The notes: generated from the letters alone by a model not told the origin. Shown: positions 45,293-54,963, counted from the stretch's first letter. The stretch is DNA of 64,000 nucleotides from Desulfosediminicola ganghwensis (GCF_005116675.2 NZ_CP050699.1:3930001-3994000); one strand, 5' to 3'. A program made the numbers and translations.

Positions 45293-46099
45293 ATGACAGA
45301 CCACGATAAACTCACCGACCTGAAAGCATATTTTGAAAAGCTCGGCACCATAGCCGTGGCATTCTCCGGTGGTGTGGACAGCACCTTTGTAGCCTGCCTT
45401 GCCGAACGTGTACTTGGTGACAAGGCAATCGCAATTACAGTCGATTCCCCCTATATACCCCGCTGGGAGATTGACGAGGCCAAAGAACTTGCCGCTTCTA
45501 TAGGTATTCGTCACGAACTGGTCACAGTAGAAATCCCCGAAGAAATAGCCAGCAATCCCTTCAACCGCTGTTACCTATGCAAAACAGCCCTGTTTACACT
45601 TATTCAGGAGAAAGCCAGAGATTTGGGGTTTACCAACGTGGCAGATGGCTCCAACTTCGATGACACCAAAGATTATCGGCCCGGCCTGAAAGCACTGTCT
45701 GAACTCCGGGTGAAAAGTCCGCTGATGGAAAACCAGTGGACCAAAGACGAGATACGCGCTGCCTCAAAAGAGCTGGGCCTCGCAACCCATGACAAACCTG
45801 CCTACGCCTGTCTGCTGACCAGAATTCCCTATGACACCCGGATCAGTCTCTCTGATCTGGTGAAAATTGAAAGGTCCGAAACCTACTTGATGTCACTTGG
45901 CTTCCGTGCAGTACGGGTTCGCTGCCATGGCGATCTGGCACGTATCGAAGTTAACCGCAACGACCGAAGCAAACTCTTTAACGAAGAGCTGCTTGATTCG
46001 ATATCCGAACGACTCAAAAGTTATGGATTCAAATATGTCGCCATAGAAGCTGCCGGTTATTCAATGGGCAGTCTCAACAAGGCGATTCCCGCCCCATAA
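45293..46099 (+). CDS. larE: Sulfur transferase LarE for nickel-pincer cofactor
   Basis: A 268-residue PP-loop ATPase that installs sulfur on the LarB product. SGGVDS at 25-30 binds ATP, and the family pattern YIPRWEIDEAKELA near 54 is present. Three cysteines stand at the sulfur site: C93 and C96 (NRCYLCK) and C173 (YACLLTRIP). A single Cys marks sacrificial LarE, whereas a three-Cys set marks the [4Fe-4S], catalytic type, so this is predicted to be the latter. No LarC is in the window. Confidence 0.87.
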   Translation: MTDHDKLTDLKAYFEKLGTIAVAFSGGVDSTFVACLAERVLGDKAIAITVDSPYIPRWEIDEAKELAASIGIRHELVTVEIPEEIASNPFNRCYLCKTALFTLIQEKARDLGFTNVADGSNFDDTKDYRPGLKALSELRVKSPLMENQWTKDEIRAASKELGLATHDKPAYACLLTRIPYDTRISLSDLVKIERSETYLMSLGFRAVRVRCHGDLARIEVNRNDRSKLFNEELLDSISERLKSYGFKYVAIEAAGYSMGSLNKAIPAP

Positions 46100-46319
46100 A
46101 CCCATTGTTTTTTCACCAATAACATCCCGGGTAATCATTCTTTTCTTATTCATTTCCTGGATTGCAAGGATTGCAACATTCGGCTAGGATTCAACCTGTC
46201 TATATCTGCCCGAATATTTCATCAACATCATGAAACCTTCGGGTCAACCTGCTGCACATTCATTTGAAGTTGAACGAAGTCACCTTCCACTCTTTTCTTT
46301 TTCAGTAAAGGAGATGAAT

Positions 46320-47804
46320 ATGCGAGAGTTTACCCTGTATGATCTGTTCGTTCGTAATGCCAGAAACAATCACGACAGTACAGCGCTGATCTCAGAGATC
46401 GCCGGCCATGAAAACCTCAGTTTCGGCCAGCTCCTGAGCCGGTGCGATCGACTCGCAGCAAGCCTGCATAACCAGGGAATTAAAAGCGGTGATCGCATTG
46501 CTCTTTTGTCGATGAATCATCCAGGCTTTTATATCCTGGTTGGCGCCCTCGCCAAGATAGGCGCTATCCTCGTTCCATTGAACTGGCGGCTGGCTAATGA
46601 TGAACTGTCCTATATCCTTGCTGACTGCAGGCCGATTCAATTTTTTGCAGATGACACCCAGCTGGGTAAGGCACGCGAATTGGCAGAACCTGCCAATATC
46701 CCGGTGGTAAAGATTGAACAGGCCCTGACGGCTTCAGATACAACTCCACTCCCCGCGATATCCCTTGAACCAGATCATCCCGCCTGCATCATCTACACCG
46801 CTGCCGTTGAGGGCAAGCCACGGGGAGCCACCCTGAGCCATAACAATCTGTTGAGTGCAAACCTGCAGGTTATAACATCCATGGGCCTGAACTCAGACGA
46901 CGTAAACCTTGCCATGCTGCCGCTGTTCCACATTACCGGGATGAATCTCGCCCTGGCAGTCATGCAGATGGGCGGCAAAAACGTTGTTATGGAAAAGTTT
47001 GATCTAGAACGGACAATTGCAATCACTGGCCGTGAACAGGTAACTATCATGGGCAGTTTTCCACCGATCCTTGCCCGGATAACCGACGCCATGACAGAAA
47101 CGGGCACGTCACTTCCCAGCCTCAAATATGTTGTGGGCTTAGACGGGCCGGATAACATAAAACGGTTTGAAGATGTTTCGGCAGCCAAATTCTGGATACT
47201 TTACGGCCAGGCTGAAACCTCTGGTTTCGTTACTTTTTCACAGGCTTCAGATAAACCTGGTACTGCCGGCAAGCAGGGACTTCTCAGTAACTTCATGTTG
47301 GTAGATGAAAACGACGTGCCTGTCAAGCAAGGGGAAACGGGTGAAATAGTCGTCCGCGGTCCGCTGGTATTCAATGGGTACTGGAAACAGCCTGAGGCAA
47401 ACGACTTCACTTTCCGTAACGGTTGGCACCATACTGGAGATCTCGGCGCATTGGACGAAGGCGGATACCTTCTCTACAAAGGAAGAAAACCCGAAAAAGA
47501 GTTGATTAAACCCGGTGGGGAAAATGTCTATCCCGCAGAAGTTGAGGCGGTAATACTGCAGCATCAAGAGGTGGAAGCCGTTAGTGTAATCGGCGTGCCA
47601 GACTCCAGGTTTGGCGAAGGCGTCAAAGCTGTCTGCGTTACCACTCATGGCAGCACCTTAGATGCTAAGAGTCTCATCGAGTTTGTCGGGGCCAGAATCG
47701 CCCGCTACAAAAAGCCGGGCTATGTGCAGTTTGTCGAGAGTCTTCCCACACTAGGTGAGGATGGGCCAATTGACAGGAATAAGGTGAAGGAGCTTTACGG
47801 ATAA
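46320..47804 (+). CDS. AMP-forming acyl-CoA synthetase/ligase
   Basis: A 494-residue ANL-superfamily enzyme that activates a carboxylic acid with ATP and CoA. Seen: ATP/acid-site GQAETSG near 298, HHTGDLG near 365 and KPGGENVYPAEVEAV near 395, and a C-terminal catalytic lysine region ending DRNKVKELYG. The phosphate loop, usually YTSGTTGxPKG, reads YTAAVEGKPRGA, so it lacks the Ser/Thr/Gly core. ATG at 46320 follows AAAGGAGATGAAT. It lies 220 bases after larE and need not be part of that pathway. Acid substrate unknown. Confidence 0.87.
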   Translation: MREFTLYDLFVRNARNNHDSTALISEIAGHENLSFGQLLSRCDRLAASLHNQGIKSGDRIALLSMNHPGFYILVGALAKIGAILVPLNWRLANDELSYILADCRPIQFFADDTQLGKARELAEPANIPVVKIEQALTASDTTPLPAISLEPDHPACIIYTAAVEGKPRGATLSHNNLLSANLQVITSMGLNSDDVNLAMLPLFHITGMNLALAVMQMGGKNVVMEKFDLERTIAITGREQVTIMGSFPPILARITDAMTETGTSLPSLKYVVGLDGPDNIKRFEDVSAAKFWILYGQAETSGFVTFSQASDKPGTAGKQGLLSNFMLVDENDVPVKQGETGEIVVRGPLVFNGYWKQPEANDFTFRNGWHHTGDLGALDEGGYLLYKGRKPEKELIKPGGENVYPAEVEAVILQHQEVEAVSVIGVPDSRFGEGVKAVCVTTHGSTLDAKSLIEFVGARIARYKKPGYVQFVESLPTLGEDGPIDRNKVKELYG

Positions 47805-47935
47805 CCTGAAGTTTTCATAAAAACATCCGAGCAGAGTTGTTACCCCTTTGACCTATTGGGACTTTGCCTGAAATAAATGCGCCTTATCGCAAGACACAGT
47901 TCTCACCAATTTTCGGGCGCTGGCGAAATTCGTAC

Positions 47936-47976
47936 AAAAAGGCCGTATGCTACCGAATTATGTAGCATACAGCCTT
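47936..47976. terminator. Convergent terminator
   Basis: AAGGCCGTATGCTAC pairs with GTAGCATACAGCCTT, with an A run on one side and a T-rich run on the other. It serves the acyl-CoA ligase and the convergent Mth938-type gene. Confidence 0.85.
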
Positions 47977-48017
47977 CTCATTTCACGACCGGGCCGATTT
48001 CAATCGGCTTACAGACC

Positions 48018-48398
48018 TCAGCAGGTTGAGTGAAACAACCCACCTACCGGGACTTTCTTCTCAGCATATTCGTTATAGAGCTTCACGCCTTTCTTGGTTG
48101 AGGTCACTATCACCTCAACATCGTTATCTTCAATGAAATTAAGAGTTCTATCGGGAACTTTCAGGCGCATCAATACTCCGCGGGTCAGGATAACCACTTT
48201 TGCACCATGGGATAGTATCTCCTTGACATCGTCAATCTGGATACCTCTGGCGTGACCGGTACCATTTTCAGCCCAGTCCCACTCTCTGCCTCCACCCGGC
48301 CAGAGCTTGAAGTCCCTGCCGCTGCCGAGCTGCTCAACTTCTATCTTTCCCCATTGGCTTGACAAAATCCTTGGTGATCCATTCCCGTCTTTGTGCAT
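48018..48398 (-). CDS. Mth938-domain (AAMDC-like) protein
   Basis: A 126-residue soluble protein. The Mth938 fold pattern is visible: FKLWPGGGREWDWAENGTGH near 30, then KVVILTRGVLMRLKVPDRTL and EVIVTSTKKGVKLYNEY. Function of this family is poorly defined; members occur alone or fused to metabolic enzymes. The protein ends GGLFHSTC with a terminal cysteine, common in this group. No operon partner. Confidence 0.8.
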   Translation of the reverse strand: MHKDGNGSPRILSSQWGKIEVEQLGSGRDFKLWPGGGREWDWAENGTGHARGIQIDDVKEILSHGAKVVILTRGVLMRLKVPDRTLNFIEDNDVEVIVTSTKKGVKLYNEYAEKKVPVGGLFHSTC

Positions 48399-48707
48399 TT
48401 ATCCACCCCTTTCATCTATTAAAGCGTGAACCTACCCTGCCGCTGCCCCAGCCCCCTTTGAATACCTGCTCAATATAAAAATGGAGTGAAATACTCCAGA
48501 GCTTGACTGCTCTCATATAACAAGGAAGAATTACACCAATTATACAAAAAAAACCAGAATATCATGTTACATTTTAGTAGCAACCCAATGGGCCGTAGCG
48601 ATTCAGGGTTTCAACCTTATTCCTTCTACAGCCCTGGTACAATGTATCAGCCTCTACAATAACGAGCCAGGAAACTGCGTAGTAACAAGACGCTCTACAT
48701 TTTCACA
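48399..48707. other. Intergenic region, no gene
   Basis: Divergent promoter region of about 310 bases between the Mth938 gene and the HAD gene. No ORF or RNA element recognised. Confidence 0.45.
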
Positions 48708-49391
48708 GTGAGTTCTGCCATGATGATCTCTGAGCAATTACAGGCAATATTTTTTGATTTCGATGGTGTACTGGTCGACTCCACTGAATTGAAAACTCAG
48801 GCTTTTTACACTCTCTTCAAGGAATATCCACTTCAAGCCGTTGAGGAAGTCGTTGCCTATCATCGACAACATGGTGGTGTAAGCCGGGTACTGAAGATCC
48901 GCTACGCATTTGAGTCCATCCTCAAACTGCCGCTTAAAGAGGCTCATTTGAGAGAGCTGGCAAAGCGATATGAGGATCTGGTAATACAGCAGGTTATCTC
49001 AGCTCCCTGGATTTCCGGGGCCAGAGAAACCCTCGGAACGCTTACTGGTAAATACCCTCTTTTCCTTATATCAGGCACGCCGCAACCTGAACTGCGACAT
49101 ATTATCGACAACCGAAACATGTCTCATTACTTCAGAGAAGTGTTGGGTTCCCCCACAACTAAGATAGAACATTTACGAAGATTACTTTCTGAATATTCCC
49201 TGGAGCCACAGAGATGCATCTTTGTGGGTGATGCCCATACCGATATGTGTGCTGCTGAGACGCACACTATTCCCTTCATTGGCATCAGAAGTGAATATCA
49301 GTTCCCTGACGGGATAACTACGCTGCCGGATTGCCGGAAACTTCCAGAACTTCTGGAGCAAATTGGTGGACACTCAGCGATTGAGAAATAA
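48708..49391 (+). CDS. HAD-superfamily phosphatase (phosphoglycolate-phosphatase-like)
   Basis: A 227-residue hydrolase with motif I FFDFDGVLVDS near 14, motif II LFLISGTP near 118 and motif III/IV CIFVGDAHTDMCAAE near 166. A helical cap sits between motifs I and II, as in phosphoglycolate phosphatase or beta-phosphoglucomutase. Start is uncertain: GTG at 48708, or ATG at 48720 or 48723, none with a strong ribosome site. Substrate unknown. Confidence 0.85.
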   Translation: MSSAMMISEQLQAIFFDFDGVLVDSTELKTQAFYTLFKEYPLQAVEEVVAYHRQHGGVSRVLKIRYAFESILKLPLKEAHLRELAKRYEDLVIQQVISAPWISGARETLGTLTGKYPLFLISGTPQPELRHIIDNRNMSHYFREVLGSPTTKIEHLRRLLSEYSLEPQRCIFVGDAHTDMCAAETHTIPFIGIRSEYQFPDGITTLPDCRKLPELLEQIGGHSAIEK

Positions 49392-49403
49392 TCGGCAATT
49401 AAC

Positions 49404-49447
49404 GAAAAGCCGGTCAGCGCCATTGAATGAGGGCGCGACCGGCTTTT
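49404..49447. terminator. Convergent terminator
   Basis: GAAAAGCCGGTC-(A)-GCGCC pairs with GGCGC-GACCGGCTTTT. It lies between the HAD gene and the convergent SbmA-like gene. Confidence 0.85.
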
Positions 49448-49474
49448 GTATCTTTCAGCCAGAGTGCGTTCGGG

Positions 49475-50437
49475 TCAATAGCGGATATTCAGCTCGAACT
49501 CACGTAGACGTTTATGAATTGAGCGAAGCTCAGTAATGGTGGTCCAGTTAGCAATAAAGATAGAAAAGGACTCACGTACCTTACTGAATGCATTCGAGAC
49601 CTGGACGAGAACGCCCAGCGTAATAAGGCCGGTGAAAAGTCCTGGGCCCATAATAATGTAGGGCACTATGACCATCAACTGCTCGAAAAAATTGATCCAG
49701 ACATCGAAATACCCATAGTGCATGAACAGCCTGTTATAGTTGAACCTCAGGCCAGTGAAGAGTTCGACCAATGTTGCAGTCTGCCCATAGTTGACCTTGT
49801 CGTCCTCGGCGTAGACCAATTCTTTACGAAAGGCAGCTTCAACTTTCTGGTTATTATATTCAAGCCCCGGCAGCTTTATACCCACAAACCAGGAAATCAC
49901 CAGTCCACCGACTGATACCAGCAAAGCCACCCAGACAAGGCTGCCATTGAAATCCCGGATAATCGGCAGGTCCACACCACTGCTGAGGCCCCAGAGAATA
50001 GGGAGGAAGGCCACAAGCGTCATGATAGCCCGCACAACCTGTAACCCGAGGCTCTCGATGATTTTGGCAAAACGGTAGATATCCTCCTGAATACGCTGAC
50101 TTGATCCTTCAACCTCTTCCTCAACCTTCTGCCATTTCTCAACATAAGAAAATGTCATGGCTTCCCGCCACTTAAAGGCATAAATTCTGGCAAAATAGGA
50201 GGTAACTGTCGCAATAAAAACATATGGCAGAGCGATATACATAAAATCCAGCAAACCTGCCCAGAACTCGTCCACAGAATGTTCTGTAGCTTTCTGGAGC
50301 ATATTGTAAAACGCGCCGTACCATTTGTTGATTTTTACAGTTAATTGTACCTGGCAATAGAGGGAGAAAAGAAGTACCGCCATCCCCCCCCAAGCCCAGA
50401 CAAACCACTCCCTGCTTTTAAAAAATGCACGAAACAT
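49475..50437 (-). CDS. SbmA/BacA-like transporter
   Basis: A 320-residue inner-membrane protein of the SbmA/BacA type, which takes up peptides by proton motive force without an ATPase domain. Family features: KINKWYGAFYNMLQKA near 35, FKWREAMTFSYVEKWQ near 90 with a following RIQEDIYRFA, then GLEYNNQKVEAAFRKELVYAED near 190. ABC-type membrane fold but no nucleotide-binding part, which is normal here. Slightly shorter than E. coli SbmA (about 406). Stand-alone gene. Confidence 0.85.
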   Translation of the reverse strand: MFRAFFKSREWFVWAWGGMAVLLFSLYCQVQLTVKINKWYGAFYNMLQKATEHSVDEFWAGLLDFMYIALPYVFIATVTSYFARIYAFKWREAMTFSYVEKWQKVEEEVEGSSQRIQEDIYRFAKIIESLGLQVVRAIMTLVAFLPILWGLSSGVDLPIIRDFNGSLVWVALLVSVGGLVISWFVGIKLPGLEYNNQKVEAAFRKELVYAEDDKVNYGQTATLVELFTGLRFNYNRLFMHYGYFDVWINFFEQLMVIVPYIIMGPGLFTGLITLGVLVQVSNAFSKVRESFSIFIANWTTITELRSIHKRLREFELNIRY

Positions 50438-50650
50438 ACAGACGTACCAACGTTATTTGAGTAAGAAATTGCGCCCATTAAGAGCGCACGTATATGCCTT
50501 TGAATATGAAATTAAAGGAAAATCACTCTAGCATGTTCTGAGCAGTGTCGCCAGAAAGAACAGGAGGAGAGACTGGCAGCTGGTAACAGCTCCAGACCAG
50601 TTACGCAGGAAGTGACGATTCAAGGCCCCATGGTTGGAACTCTTATCGCT

Positions 50651-53056
50651 TCATGACTCTTTTTTTCTAGGCTCATCAAATGATTTCAGATCCAGGACAA
50701 ACCTTTTCAAAGCCCCTTCAACTCTCGCATTGATTGACTTAAAAGGATATGAGCCGCTCGGCAGGCGATTGCCGGCCGGTATCCCGGTCAGCACTTCTAT
50801 GGCATCATCGACACTTTCTACTGACCAGATAGTAAACGTACCGTCTTCGATTGCCTGAACAACTTCGTCTTTCAGCATAAGATGGGCCGTATTGGAAGCG
50901 GGAATTATTACTCCCTGATCGCCGGTCAGCCCACGGCTAAGACAGAGGTCAAAAAAACCTTCTACCTTCTCGTTGACCCCACCAATAGCCTGCACCTCGC
51001 CCTGCTGACTGACTGAACCGGTAATCGCCACGCCCTGCCTGATTGGCGCTTCGGCCAGTGATGAAAGCAGCGCACAGAGTTCTGCACATGAGGCACTATC
51101 GCCCTCGACTCCGCCATAGGATTGCTCAAACACCAGGCTTGCCCGCAAGCCTATCGGCATCTTACGCAAATACCGCGAACGCAGAAATGATTCGAGGATA
51201 AGTACCCCTTTGGAGTGGATCGGACCACCCAATTCAACCTGCTTTTCAATATCTATCACTTCATTGTCAGAGCCTGGCCTGGTAAGAGCTGTAATTCTGG
51301 TTGGCAAGCCAAAATAGGTCGTTCCTAAGCCTATCACTGAAAGGCCGTTGATCTGCCCTATCTTCTCACCATCTGTTTCAATATGGCGAATACCCTTTTC
51401 TATCGCCTCGAACATCCTGTCCCGGATACGACCGGAACGACGCTGGGCCGCATCAAGTGCTGCCTGCACATCATCACGTACGATTACATCCCCTTGGCGC
51501 TTTCGCGCCAGATGATCCGCTTCCTGAATTATTGCCAGCAACTCTTCAAGATACAGACTCAGCTTTTCTCCATCACCCGACAAACGGCTGCTATGTTCAA
51601 TTACCCGCGCCATGCCACCTCTATCCATCGGCAGCAACTCTTCATTCTCGAGCATGCCTGCAACCAGGGCGATGTACTGCTCGATATTTAACTCGCTACG
51701 ATCCATGGCGTGCTCGAAATCCACCTGTACCTTAAAGAGCGAATCAAACTCCGGATCATAATATTTCAATAAATAGTAGAGGTACATTTCTCCGATCAGC
51801 AGCACCTTGGCCCGCAATGGAATCGGCTGCGGCTCCAGGCTCACGGTATTGATCAGTCCAAGTAGTCGCTCCAGGGACTCAATCCTGATCTGACCTGAGC
51901 GCAGGGTACGCTTCAGCCCCTCGTAGGCATATGGCTGCATCAGGAGACGCCGGGCATCAATGATGATATACCCGCCATTGGCCATATGCAGCGAACCGGG
52001 TTTGATGAGAGTAAAGTGAGTGGTGAGCATACCCATCCTGGCCCAGTTCTCAATTCTGCCGTGGAGGTTCTGGTAGGTTGGCAAATCTTCATAAACCACC
52101 GGCGCCGAGTTGCTATCGTTACCCACCAGGACATTCACTTCATACCGGTCAAACGATGGCGTCCCTGCCATCATGACCATAAAATGCTCCCTGGCATCTT
52201 CTGCATGCTGCAAAAAATCATCGGAATGTTCAACTATATCATTCTCGACTTCCTGCAAATAGTTCCCCAGATCTTCCCGATCCCTATATTTAGTCTTCAA
52301 AGTACTGATAAGGCTGGACACCGCCTGACCGGCAGTTCTGCGCTTGAAGTTCAGTTTCAAGGCTTCCGCCTCGCGCTTGAGCTGAGTTATTCGCTGCATG
52401 CCTTCCTGCAACTCGACCTGATACTTTTCAATAAGCTCATCAATTCTCTGCCGTGTTGCCGCCGGCAGCTTTAAGAATTGTTCTGTATCCAGGATGTTGC
52501 CTTCTCCATCCATGGGCGCGACCATTATACCCTGATCACTCTTGACCACAGCAATAGATTCCCTTTTGGCATTCTCCTCTATCTCGCGATATATCCTGTC
52601 GACTTTGCGCTTAAGATCCTCCTGGACCGCCTTCATCTGCGCCTTTACTGCTTCACTCTCAAAAACGGTGCTGAGCGTCACCTTCATCATACTGATCAGG
52701 TCGCTCATCTCTTTTTTGAAGATCGCAGCCTTTCCGTTTTGAAACTCAAGCGCCAGAGGCTTGTGCGGTAACTTGAAATTATGGACATAGCACCAGTCGC
52801 TGGGGGCTGCTATGGTGAGCGCTTTCTGATCAATAAACGAACGAATAACCGTGTGCCGCCCGGTCCCTTGTGGGCCTACGACAAATAAATTAAACCCCTT
52901 ATGTTCAATGCCTATTCCAAACTCAACCGCCTCCAGAGCTCTCTCCTGCCCTACAATCTGCAGGGTGTCCTTGAGCTCACTGGTACGCTCAAATGGCAGA
53001 GAAGCAGGATCACATCTCACAACAGCCTTTGAAGCCGGCACTGGTCGAATGGTCAT
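50651..53056 (-). CDS. Lon-like ATP-dependent protease (AAA_32/YcbZ type)
   Basis: An 801-residue protein with an N-terminal ATPase part (VVGPQGTGRHT, a variant Walker A near 60, and a long coiled-coil insert about 100-270), a second AAA part (GGYIIIDARRLLMQPYAYEG near 385), and a C-terminal Lon protease domain. The catalytic Ser is in GVEGDSASCAEL near 675 and Lys in GGVNEKVEGF near 720. This group acts in protein quality control or stress. Transcribed alone. The unusual GTGRHT P-loop is common in the family. Confidence 0.9.
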   Translation of the reverse strand: MTIRPVPASKAVVRCDPASLPFERTSELKDTLQIVGQERALEAVEFGIGIEHKGFNLFVVGPQGTGRHTVIRSFIDQKALTIAAPSDWCYVHNFKLPHKPLALEFQNGKAAIFKKEMSDLISMMKVTLSTVFESEAVKAQMKAVQEDLKRKVDRIYREIEENAKRESIAVVKSDQGIMVAPMDGEGNILDTEQFLKLPAATRQRIDELIEKYQVELQEGMQRITQLKREAEALKLNFKRRTAGQAVSSLISTLKTKYRDREDLGNYLQEVENDIVEHSDDFLQHAEDAREHFMVMMAGTPSFDRYEVNVLVGNDSNSAPVVYEDLPTYQNLHGRIENWARMGMLTTHFTLIKPGSLHMANGGYIIIDARRLLMQPYAYEGLKRTLRSGQIRIESLERLLGLINTVSLEPQPIPLRAKVLLIGEMYLYYLLKYYDPEFDSLFKVQVDFEHAMDRSELNIEQYIALVAGMLENEELLPMDRGGMARVIEHSSRLSGDGEKLSLYLEELLAIIQEADHLARKRQGDVIVRDDVQAALDAAQRRSGRIRDRMFEAIEKGIRHIETDGEKIGQINGLSVIGLGTTYFGLPTRITALTRPGSDNEVIDIEKQVELGGPIHSKGVLILESFLRSRYLRKMPIGLRASLVFEQSYGGVEGDSASCAELCALLSSLAEAPIRQGVAITGSVSQQGEVQAIGGVNEKVEGFFDLCLSRGLTGDQGVIIPASNTAHLMLKDEVVQAIEDGTFTIWSVESVDDAIEVLTGIPAGNRLPSGSYPFKSINARVEGALKRFVLDLKSFDEPRKKES

Positions 53057-53223
53057 TCTTCACCTCATTTTGGTCGATACAATATACTTTTGGCTGAAGG
53101 TTACGCTTCACTAATATGATAGCATGCACCGACAATTCACGACAATTGAGGTGAGAGTTTATTCTGGAAAAAACGGAGATTTTTGCTCACTCATCTCCGA
53201 CCTCCTTGCGATTTCAGCACAAA

Positions 53224-54039
53224 TCAGCGATAAATGATCTTTGGCTGATTGCGTGGTGGGATACGCTTATAGGTAAACTTTGGTACCCCAACCATAGCTA
53301 CACCATGAAGAATATGATCTTCAGGCAGACCTATGAACTCTTTCAACGGTTCCCACTGGCTAGCGGCAAACATTACATAGCCGGCCCAACAACTGCCAGC
53401 GCCAAGCGAAGGGAGAATCAATTCCATATAAGCGAGCGCAGTGTGACAGTCTACGGTAGCTATACCAAACTCTTTTGAAGCATGTGTGATAACCAGATGT
53501 GGCGCATCCCTGCAGATTCGGTCAATCCCCTCGTCCCAGTCAGCAATAATCCGCTCCATATTGTAGGAAGCTGCAACCTCTGGATTATGCTTAGAAACGA
53601 CCCGCATCCAATCAATTACCTGAGCCGCTATGGTCTTCACATCTTCCCTGTCAAAAATCACCAACCACTCAACCGGCTGCTTGTTACTGCCTGTCGGCGC
53701 CTTACTGGCGATAGAGATAGCCTTGTCAAGAATTTCACGGTCCATTGGTTGCCGGCGATACGTTCTGATTGAACGACGCGAACTGAGAAACAATTCTGCC
53801 TGCCCTTCATCGGGAAGCAAAGTGCTTTCGATCTCGCGACAACTCTCAGGGGTAATTCCGTCAATCGAAATAGCCGCTTCGGGGCAGATAGCGACACAGT
53901 GGCCGCAGCGAATGCACAGCTCCTCACCACCTTCAACCAGTATCGGTCCCGCGTCTTCGAGTTTTAATATGCGTGCAGGACATTCAAGAATACAGAGTGA
54001 GTCGCGCAAACATTTTTCGTTATCAACAGTCAGGAACAT
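53224..54039 (-). CDS. Nitroreductase-family protein with N-terminal 4Fe-4S ferredoxin domain
   Basis: 271 residues. The first 60 carry two cluster motifs (CLRDSLCILECP, then CIRCGHCVAICP). The rest is an FMN nitroreductase fold: RRSIRTYRRQPMDREIL near 88, SKAPTGSNKQPVEW near 110 and GAGSCWAGY near 213. These enzymes pass electrons from ferredoxin to FMN for reduction of nitro or other organic substrates. A good AGGAG-type ribosome site precedes ATG. Physiological substrate unknown. Confidence 0.9.
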   Translation of the reverse strand: MFLTVDNEKCLRDSLCILECPARILKLEDAGPILVEGGEELCIRCGHCVAICPEAAISIDGITPESCREIESTLLPDEGQAELFLSSRRSIRTYRRQPMDREILDKAISIASKAPTGSNKQPVEWLVIFDREDVKTIAAQVIDWMRVVSKHNPEVAASYNMERIIADWDEGIDRICRDAPHLVITHASKEFGIATVDCHTALAYMELILPSLGAGSCWAGYVMFAASQWEPLKEFIGLPEDHILHGVAMVGVPKFTYKRIPPRNQPKIIYR

Positions 54040-54258
54040 TTTTCCTCCTTTAAATTATTTAATTACCCCTGAAGCTCGGTGAAAACTGGTCATAAGTCAG
54101 GCGTAAGGTGGGTGGCCGGCGTACAGGCAGATTAGATTAAGTTAACGTGCTCAATAACATATTTGACAGAGACTACATCCCGAAAAAGTGTAATAGAAAA
54201 CCGGCTGTGGTACAATTTCACACCTCGTCCCCTCACAAATCTCTATATCGATTTCCCA

Positions 54259-54963
54259 TTACCACGACACAGAAGTGCGGTTTCGGAAAAAGCCGCCAGT
54301 CAGTTTTTGTGGGGCATCCAACGCCAGCCAAATAATGGTATCGGCCCCCTCCTCCGCTGAATTAGGTGCATTTTCACCGCCCAGTTCGGTTCTCACCCAA
54401 CCGGGGTCGGCTGCATTGACAGCAATTCCGTCATCTGCCAGATCCGCTGCCAGACTTATGGTCAGCATATTCAGGCCGTTTTTTGACAAACTGTAGGCGG
54501 GAGTTTCTCCAGTTAGATTTTCGATGGAACCTGCCCCGCTGGAGACGTTTATAATACGACTATTCTCTCTAGCCTTCAGCAACGGGATAAAATTATTACA
54601 CATCCTCCACGGCCCAAGGAGGTTGACATCCATGGTGTATTCCACTTCTGCCATGGCTACTTTAGACACCCGCTGCCAGTTGTCATAATTCACCGCCGCG
54701 TTATTGATCAGAATGTCGAGATATCCATACTTCGTTGTCACATAGTGGACCAATGTCTCGACACTTTGGTTCTCACTCAGTTCCAGGGGGTGAAAGTCAA
54801 GCAGTCTTGCATGGGTAGCCATCTCCATCATCGCCAACTGCCCATCATGGGGGTTACGACAAGTAAAAAGTGTTCGGACACCACGCTCACACAAGCCTCT
54901 GACCACCGCATTGCCGATACCCCTGTTGCCACCAGTAACCAATGCCAATTTCTGATTATCCAT
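54259..54963 (-). CDS. Short-chain dehydrogenase/reductase
   Basis: A 234-residue Rossmann enzyme with TGGNRGIG near 10 (cofactor), LINNAAV near 87, serine in NVSSGAGS near 142 and YSLSK near 158 (catalytic Tyr and Lys). The PGWVRTELGG segment near 185 follows. The pattern resembles carbonyl reductases. Single gene, substrate unknown. Confidence 0.9.
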   Translation of the reverse strand: MDNQKLALVTGGNRGIGNAVVRGLCERGVRTLFTCRNPHDGQLAMMEMATHARLLDFHPLELSENQSVETLVHYVTTKYGYLDILINNAAVNYDNWQRVSKVAMAEVEYTMDVNLLGPWRMCNNFIPLLKARENSRIINVSSGAGSIENLTGETPAYSLSKNGLNMLTISLAADLADDGIAVNAADPGWVRTELGGENAPNSAEEGADTIIWLALDAPQKLTGGFFRNRTSVSW

